Source: Malikia granosa (GTDB lineage: Bacteria; Pseudomonadota; Gammaproteobacteria; Burkholderiales; Burkholderiaceae_C). Taken from it: a stretch of DNA of 64,000 nt. Below, one piece after another: positions 55,385 through 64,000 of the stretch. The stretch is taken from contig NZ_PVLQ01000031.1 of the NCBI RefSeq assembly GCF_002980595.1, positions 40,757-104,756 on the forward strand. Direction: 5' to 3'. The translations under genes and the position numbers were made by a program. The first letter of the stretch is position 1. Every line of letters starts with the position of its first letter. A model generated the notes under the pieces. The model was not told the DNA's origin, did not search any database, and saw nothing but the letters and a program-made list of their open reading frames with translations.

Positions 55385-56284
55385 TTGTTCAAGAACGTGA
55401 TGGTCTACCGCATCGCCCCGGGTTGGGCGATGGAAGTCGAAGCCATGGAGGCCGCGCTGGCCAAGATGCCCTTCCAGCCCTGTGGCGCAACCCAGCCCGA
55501 GTCCTACGGCTGGGCGCCGCCGCGCGGCCAGGCCCATGGCGCGCTGGTCGAGCTGGTCGCCGGCCAGCGCATCCTGCGCTTCATGCATGAGAGCAAGGCG
55601 GTGCCGGGATCGGTCGTCAAGCGCCGGCTCGAGGAGCGCTGCGCCCAGATCGAGGAGAAGGAAGGCCGCAAGCCGGGCCGCAAGGAAAGCCGCGAGCTGC
55701 GCGACGAGATCGTGCAGGAGCTGCTGCCGATGGCGTTCGCGCGCACCTCGAGCATCCTGGTCTGGCTCGACCTGGCCCAGGGCCGGCTGGTGCTCGACTG
55801 CGCCAGCGCGGGCAAGGCCGACACCCTGGTCAGCGCGCTGGTCGAATGCCTGGCCGGCTTCCAGGTCTCGCTGCTCAATACCCAGGTCTCGCCGCAGGCC
55901 GCGATGACGCAATGGCTGACCGGCAGCGCCGATGAATGGCCCGAGCATTTCGCGCCCGGGCGCGAGGTCGAGCTGAAAAGCGGCGACGAGATGAACTCGG
56001 TCGTCAAGTTCACCCGCCATCCGCTCGACGACGAGGAGATGAAGCGCCACATCGCGCAGGGCAAGCTGCCGACCAAGTTGGCGCTCGACTGGGACGGCCG
56101 GGTCAGCTTCGTGCTGACCGAGGGCACCCAGCTCAAGAAGATCGCCTTCCTCGATGGGGTGTTCGAGGAGCAGGCCGGCGCCGAGGACAACGGCGGCTTC
56201 GACAGCGATGTCGCGATCGCCACCGGCGAGCTCGCCGCGCTGATCACCGACCTGACGGCGGCGCTCGGCGGCGAGCTGGCCTGA
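55385..56284 (+). CDS. rdgC: Recombination-associated protein RdgC
   Basis: A 299-residue ring-forming DNA-binding protein. The start is TTG at 55385, giving the conserved MFKNVMVYRI, with AGAGGAA upstream; other in-frame starts are further upstream and not conserved. Patterns include VKRRLEERCAQIEEKEGRKP and LLPMAFARTSSILVWLDLAQ. RdgC limits RecA access to DNA. Confidence 0.95.
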   Translation: MFKNVMVYRIAPGWAMEVEAMEAALAKMPFQPCGATQPESYGWAPPRGQAHGALVELVAGQRILRFMHESKAVPGSVVKRRLEERCAQIEEKEGRKPGRKESRELRDEIVQELLPMAFARTSSILVWLDLAQGRLVLDCASAGKADTLVSALVECLAGFQVSLLNTQVSPQAAMTQWLTGSADEWPEHFAPGREVELKSGDEMNSVVKFTRHPLDDEEMKRHIAQGKLPTKLALDWDGRVSFVLTEGTQLKKIAFLDGVFEEQAGAEDNGGFDSDVAIATGELAALITDLTAALGGELA

Positions 56285-56295
56285 TCCTGGCCCCG

Positions 56296-56317
56296 GGCCC
56301 GCCGTCGCCGGCGGGCC
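56296..56317. terminator. GC hairpin between convergent rdgC and tupA
   Basis: GGCCCGCCG (56296-56304) and CGGCGGGCC (56309-56317) form a perfect 9-bp stem with a TCGC loop between convergent stop codons. It is the strongest of the GC hairpins seen here. No T-run on either side. Confidence 0.5.
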
Positions 56318-56323
56318 GGGCGC

Positions 56324-57166
56324 TCAGCGCGCCGCGCTCGGGAAGAACAGCTGCTCGCCGTTGATCTTGTAGCTCGCGATTGCCGCCTGGCCGGCCGGCG
56401 AGATCACCCAGTCGACGAACTGCTGTGCCTCGGCGCTCTTGACATGCGGGTGCTTGGCCGCGCTGACCCGCATCACGCCATAGGGATTGAACAGGCGCGG
56501 ATCGCCCTCGACCAGCACCGCCAGGTCGGCCTTGTTCTTGAAGCTGAGCCAGGTGCCGCGGTCGGCCAGCAGATAGCTGCCGGTGGCCGCCGCCATGTTG
56601 AGCGCCGGGCCCATGCCGCAGCCGCATTCCTTGTAGCCCGCGCCCTTGTCGGCCCCGGCCTGCTGCCAGAAGCGCAGCTCGGCCGCATGGGTGCCGCTCT
56701 TGTCGCCGCGCGAGACGAAGGGCGCCTGGGTCGCCGCCACCTTCTGCAGCGCCGCCACGATGTCCTTGCCGCGCAAGCGGGCCGGATCGGCCTTCGGGCC
56801 GACCAGCACGAAATCGTTGTACATCACGTCGAAGCGGCGCGGCGCGAAGCCGTCGGCGACGAACTTCTCCTCGGCCGCCTTGTCGTGCACGAACAGCACA
56901 TCGGCATCGCCGCGGCGCGCCATGTCGATCGCCTGGCCGGTACCCAGCGCCACCACCTTGACCGCGATGCCGCTGGCCTTGCTGAACTCGGGCAGGATAT
57001 GGCCGAACAGGCCCGACTGCTCGGTCGAGGTGGTCGATGCCACGACGATGGACGGCGACTGCGCGGCCGCAGGCGCCACCCAGGACAGCGCGCCCAGCAA
57101 GAGCGCGGCGACGCCGACACCCCAGCCGCGACGGGTGGAAGACAGGACGGTTCCGGACCACTTCAT
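56324..57166 (-). CDS. tupA: Tungstate/molybdate ABC transporter substrate-binding protein (TupA-like)
   Basis: A 280-residue periplasmic protein with a signal sequence (about 1 to 36, ending APAAAQ) and the TupA hallmark VASTTSTEQSGLFGHILPEF. SRGDKSGTHAAELRFW is also typical. TupA proteins favour tungstate; whether this one prefers molybdate cannot be read. A good GAGGAG Shine-Dalgarno precedes the ATG at 57166. ATGA overlap with tupC; last gene of a permease-ATPase-binding protein order. Confidence 0.9.
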   Translation of the reverse strand: MKWSGTVLSSTRRGWGVGVAALLLGALSWVAPAAAQSPSIVVASTTSTEQSGLFGHILPEFSKASGIAVKVVALGTGQAIDMARRGDADVLFVHDKAAEEKFVADGFAPRRFDVMYNDFVLVGPKADPARLRGKDIVAALQKVAATQAPFVSRGDKSGTHAAELRFWQQAGADKGAGYKECGCGMGPALNMAAATGSYLLADRGTWLSFKNKADLAVLVEGDPRLFNPYGVMRVSAAKHPHVKSAEAQQFVDWVISPAGQAAIASYKINGEQLFFPSAAR

Positions 57167-57882
57167 GCCACTTCTCCTCGGACAAAAGCCTGCGCCTCGG
57201 GGTAATTGCCCGCCAGCAGCGCATCGTTGAAAAAATCGTTGACGGGCAGGTCGGCCAGAATGCGACCGCCCTCCAGGTAGACCACCCGGCTGGCCAGGCG
57301 CTTGACCTGGCCCAGGTTGTGGCTGGCGAACACCAGGGTCATGGGCTCCGGGCCAGGGTCGTGGCTGATGCGACCCAGCAGCGTCTCGACCTCGCGCTTG
57401 GCATGCGGGTCCAGGCTGGCGGTGGGCTCGTCGAGCAGCAGCAGCTGCGGCTCCAGCGCCCAGGCCCGCGCCAGCGCGACGCGCTGCTGCTGGCCGCCCG
57501 ACAGCGCGGAGGCGCGCCGGTCGGCCAGTTCGGCCAGGCCGACCCGCTCCAGCGCCAGCAGCGCGCGCGCGCGCGCCTGGCGCCAGGGCTGGCCGGCCAG
57601 CCACAGGCCCAGCGCGACGTTGTGCCGGACCGAGCAGCGCAGCAGATGCGGGCGCTGGAACAGCATGGCCTGGCGCAGCGGCTGGCGCCAGCTCAGGCCG
57701 CCTTCGGTCGGCGGGCGCAAGCCGTGCAGCACGCGCAGCAAGCTGGTCTTGCCGCTGCCGTTGGCGCCGACCAGGGCCAGGCGATCGCCCGCCTCCAGCC
57801 GCAGGTCGAGGTCGCGCAGCGCCCAAACCGGCCCCAGGCGCAGCGACAGACCGCGCAGCTGCAGCAGCGGGGCATGGCTCAC
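57163..57882 (-). CDS. tupC: Tungstate-type ABC transporter ATP-binding protein (TupC-like)
   Basis: A 239-residue ATPase with Walker A GANGSGKTSLLRVL, signature LSGGQQQRVALARAW and Walker B LLLLDEPTASLD. It energises uptake with the adjoining permease. Overlaps of 4 bp join it to both neighbours. Confidence 0.92.
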   Translation of the reverse strand: MSHAPLLQLRGLSLRLGPVWALRDLDLRLEAGDRLALVGANGSGKTSLLRVLHGLRPPTEGGLSWRQPLRQAMLFQRPHLLRCSVRHNVALGLWLAGQPWRQARARALLALERVGLAELADRRASALSGGQQQRVALARAWALEPQLLLLDEPTASLDPHAKREVETLLGRISHDPGPEPMTLVFASHNLGQVKRLASRVVYLEGGRILADLPVNDFFNDALLAGNYPEAQAFVRGEVA

Positions 57883-58625
57883 GAGGCCTCCTGCAGCCAG
57901 GTGGCCGGCAGCGCAGCCGGCGCCAGGCCAGAGCGGTCGCGCCAGCGCCGCAGCAAGGCGATGCCGGCATTGAGCAGCAGCACCACGGCCAGCAGCACCC
58001 AGCCCAGGGCCAGGGCCAGCGGCAGGTCGCCCTTGCTGGTCTCGAGCGCGATCGCGGTGGTCATGACGCGGGTGAAGCCCTCGATATTGCCGCCGACCAC
58101 CATCACCGCGCCCACCTCGGAGATCGCGCGCGAAAACGCCGCGATCAGCACCGTCAGCAAGGCATAGCGCTCGTCCCAGGCCAGCAGCACACCGCGCAGG
58201 CCGGGCCGGGCACCGAGCGAAGCCAGTTGCTCGCCATGGCGCCGCTCGGCATCATCGACCAGCTGGCGCGTCAGGGCCATGACCACCGGCAGCACCAGCA
58301 GGGCCTGGGCCAGCACCATGGCCTGGAAGCTGAACAGCCAGCCCAGGAAGCCGAGCGGACCGGAGCGCGACAGCAGCAGATAGACCAGCAACCCGACCAC
58401 CACCGAAGGCACGGCGAGCCAGGTGTTGAGCAGGGCCAGCAGCGCCTCGCGGCCGCGAAAGCGCGCCACCCCGAGCCAGGCGCCCAGCACCAGCCCGAGC
58501 GCGCAAGCCAGGGCACAGGCGGTCGCGCTGACCGCCAGCGAACGGCCGACAATGGCCCACAGCGCCGGATCGCGCTCGGCGAGCAGCTGCAAGGCGGCGA
58601 GCGCGGCATCGGTGAAATCGGCCAT
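57879..58625 (-). CDS. tupB: Tungstate-type ABC transporter permease (TupB-like)
   Basis: A 248-residue inner-membrane permease with about five helices and the coupling segment ALTRQLVDDAERRHGEQLAS. GAVMVVGGNIEGFTRVMTTA matches permeases of the tungstate group. First gene of the operon; an AGGAG Shine-Dalgarno precedes the ATG. Divergent from the modE-like regulator. Confidence 0.9.
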   Translation of the reverse strand: MADFTDAALAALQLLAERDPALWAIVGRSLAVSATACALACALGLVLGAWLGVARFRGREALLALLNTWLAVPSVVVGLLVYLLLSRSGPLGFLGWLFSFQAMVLAQALLVLPVVMALTRQLVDDAERRHGEQLASLGARPGLRGVLLAWDERYALLTVLIAAFSRAISEVGAVMVVGGNIEGFTRVMTTAIALETSKGDLPLALALGWVLLAVVLLLNAGIALLRRWRDRSGLAPAALPATWLQEAS

Positions 58626-58698
58626 GGGTCTCCTGTTCTGCGAACTTGCGGGTCATCCTAGCCTGGCCGCTACCCGGATCACGCGAGACAGCACAAGT

Positions 58699-58716
58699 TA
58701 TGCACTGCCCTGCATA
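58699..58716. promoter_or_regulatory. Palindrome between tupB and the modE-like gene
   Basis: TATGCA (58699-58704) and TGCATA (58711-58716) form a perfect inverted repeat with a 6-base spacer in the 134-base divergent region. It is a good candidate binding site for the adjoining regulator. It does not match the E. coli ModE box in sequence. A weak -10 (TAGGAT) for tupB lies at about 58657-58662 on the minus strand. Confidence 0.55.
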
Positions 58717-58759
58717 GGAAGGCGGGCCTGGCGCGGCGGATCGGGCACACTGTCGCGAC

Positions 58760-62942
<4,183 letters not shown>

Positions 62943-62944
62943 GC

Positions 62945-63805
62945 ATGAAACTCTGCGGCTTCGATGTCGGGCTCGATCAGCCCTTCTTCCTGATCGCGGG
63001 CCCCTGCGTGATCGAGTCCGAGCAGCTCCAGATGGACGTGGCCGGCGAGCTCAAGGCAATCACCTCCGAGCTCGGCATCCCCTTCATCTTCAAGAGCAGC
63101 TACGACAAGGCCAACCGCTCGAGCGGCAGCACCTTCCGTGGCCCCGGCATGGACAAGGGCCTGGAGATCCTGGCCAAGGTCAGGCGCGAGCTTGGCGTGC
63201 CGGTGCTGACCGACGTGCACACCGAGGCCGAGATCCCGGCAGTAGCCAGCGTGGTCGACGTGCTGCAAACGCCCGCCTTCCTGTGCCGCCAGACCGACTT
63301 CATCCGCGCCGTGGCGCAGTCGGGCAAGCCGGTCAACATCAAGAAGGGCCAGTTCCTCGCGCCGCACGACATGAAGAACGTGATCGACAAGGCGCGTGCC
63401 GCCGCGCGCGAGGCGGGCCTGCCGGAAGACAACTTCCTGGCCTGCGAGCGCGGCGCGAGCTTCGGCTACAACAACCTGGTGTCCGACATGCGCAGCCTGG
63501 CCATCATGCGCGAGACCGACGCGCCGGTCGTGTTCGACGCCACCCACAGCGTGCAGCTGCCGGGCGGCCAGGGAACCAGCAGCGGCGGCATGCGCGAGAT
63601 GGTGCCGGTGCTCTCGCGCGCGGCGGTCGCCGTCGGTGTCGCTGGCCTGTTCATGGAAACCCATCCGGATCCGCGCCAGGCCATGAGCGACGGCCCGAAC
63701 GCGGTGCCGCTCAAGCACATGCGCGCGCTGCTGGAAACCCTGGTCGAGCTCGACCGCGTGACCAAGCGCCACGGATTCCTGGAAAATCGCTTCGGCGAGT
63801 TCTGA
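62945..63805 (+). CDS. kdsA: 3-deoxy-8-phosphooctulonate (KDO-8-P) synthase
   Basis: A 286-residue enzyme with [40 protein letters not shown] and [13 protein letters not shown], diagnostic of KDO-8-P synthase. It condenses phosphoenolpyruvate and arabinose 5-phosphate for lipopolysaccharide. The pyrG-kdsA-eno order is common in proteobacteria. Confidence 0.97.
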   Translation: MKLCGFDVGLDQPFFLIAGPCVIESEQLQMDVAGELKAITSELGIPFIFKSSYDKANRSSGSTFRGPGMDKGLEILAKVRRELGVPVLTDVHTEAEIPAVASVVDVLQTPAFLCRQTDFIRAVAQSGKPVNIKKGQFLAPHDMKNVIDKARAAAREAGLPEDNFLACERGASFGYNNLVSDMRSLAIMRETDAPVVFDATHSVQLPGGQGTSSGGMREMVPVLSRAAVAVGVAGLFMETHPDPRQAMSDGPNAVPLKHMRALLETLVELDRVTKRHGFLENRFGEF

Positions 63806-63817
63806 ACCCCATGTTCC

Positions 63818-63844
63818 GGCCCGGTCGCCTGCGGCGTCCGGGCC
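63818..63844 (+). terminator. Long GC hairpin between kdsA and eno
   Basis: GGCCCGG (63818-63824) and CCGGGCC (63838-63844) pair, and inside them CGCC and GGCG pair around a TGC loop, with one T-T mismatch between: 11 pairs in all. It is followed by a direct repeat AGTATCTTC/AGTATCTTT and then the eno Shine-Dalgarno. With no T-run it may be an attenuator, processing site or imperfect terminator. Confidence 0.45.
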
Positions 63845-63871
63845 TCGCAGTATCTTCAGTATCTTTATTAG

Positions 63872-64000
<129 letters not shown>

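Overview
The window is a GC-rich chromosomal segment with very short intergenic gaps, and it reads as a betaproteobacterium, most likely Burkholderiales. The grounds are the gene neighbourhoods (nadE and glnB close together, queG/tsaE/amiC, pyrG-kdsA-eno, a TupABC transporter with a ModE-like regulator) and the flagellar layout (a fliS-fliT-fliK-like-flhB-like module, fliE divergent from fliFGHIJKLMNOPQR). Genus or family cannot be resolved from sequence reading alone. No tRNA, rRNA, CRISPR array, insertion sequence or prophage was seen, and no gene-free stretch exceeds about 240 bases.

Positions 1 to about 36,770 are an almost complete flagellar locus. It starts inside fliD and continues with fliS, fliT, a second short FliK-like gene and a stand-alone FlhB C-terminal-domain gene. 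The minus-strand fliE then faces the fliF-to-fliR operon. A membrane-embedded chemoreceptor gene and the complete flgBCDEFGHIJKL operon follow on the minus strand, divergent from flgA, flgM and flgN. A classical chemoreceptor and flhB-flhA-flhF-flhG-fliA-motC-motD complete the locus. Together these encode the export gate, the MS-ring, C-ring, rod, rings, hook and hook junctions, the assembly checkpoint (FlgM/FliA), the placement factors (FlhF/FlhG) and one stator. Flagellin, FlhDC and the Che phosphorelay are not in the window and must lie elsewhere. Expression timing is suggested by a good sigma-28 promoter before flgM and a weaker one before the second chemoreceptor.

From 36.8 to 64 kb the genes are mostly housekeeping or accessory: RDD protein/DgkA/LOG, P-II (glnB), a MarR-EmrA-EmrB efflux unit with a palindromic operator over its -10 box, NAD synthetase, a GNAT-like protein, inorganic pyrophosphatase, molybdenum cofactor genes (moaA, mobA, moeA), RNase HI with a linked methyltransferase and an unusual NYN-like protein, an AEC transporter, queG/tsaE/amiC, rdgC, a tungstate-type ABC transporter with a divergent ModE-like fusion regulator, coaBC, pyrG, kdsA and the start of eno.

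The points most worth a second look are the AT-rich, self-complementary leader directly before the second chemoreceptor, the alanine-rich insertion in the hook protein, the FlhG homologue without a recognisable P-loop, the paired FliK-like/FlhB-like module, the histidine-rich six-helix chemoreceptor, the 9-bp tandem array between the modE-like gene and coaBC, the hairpin in the pyrG leader, and the recurrent all-GC hairpins without T-tracts at gene ends.
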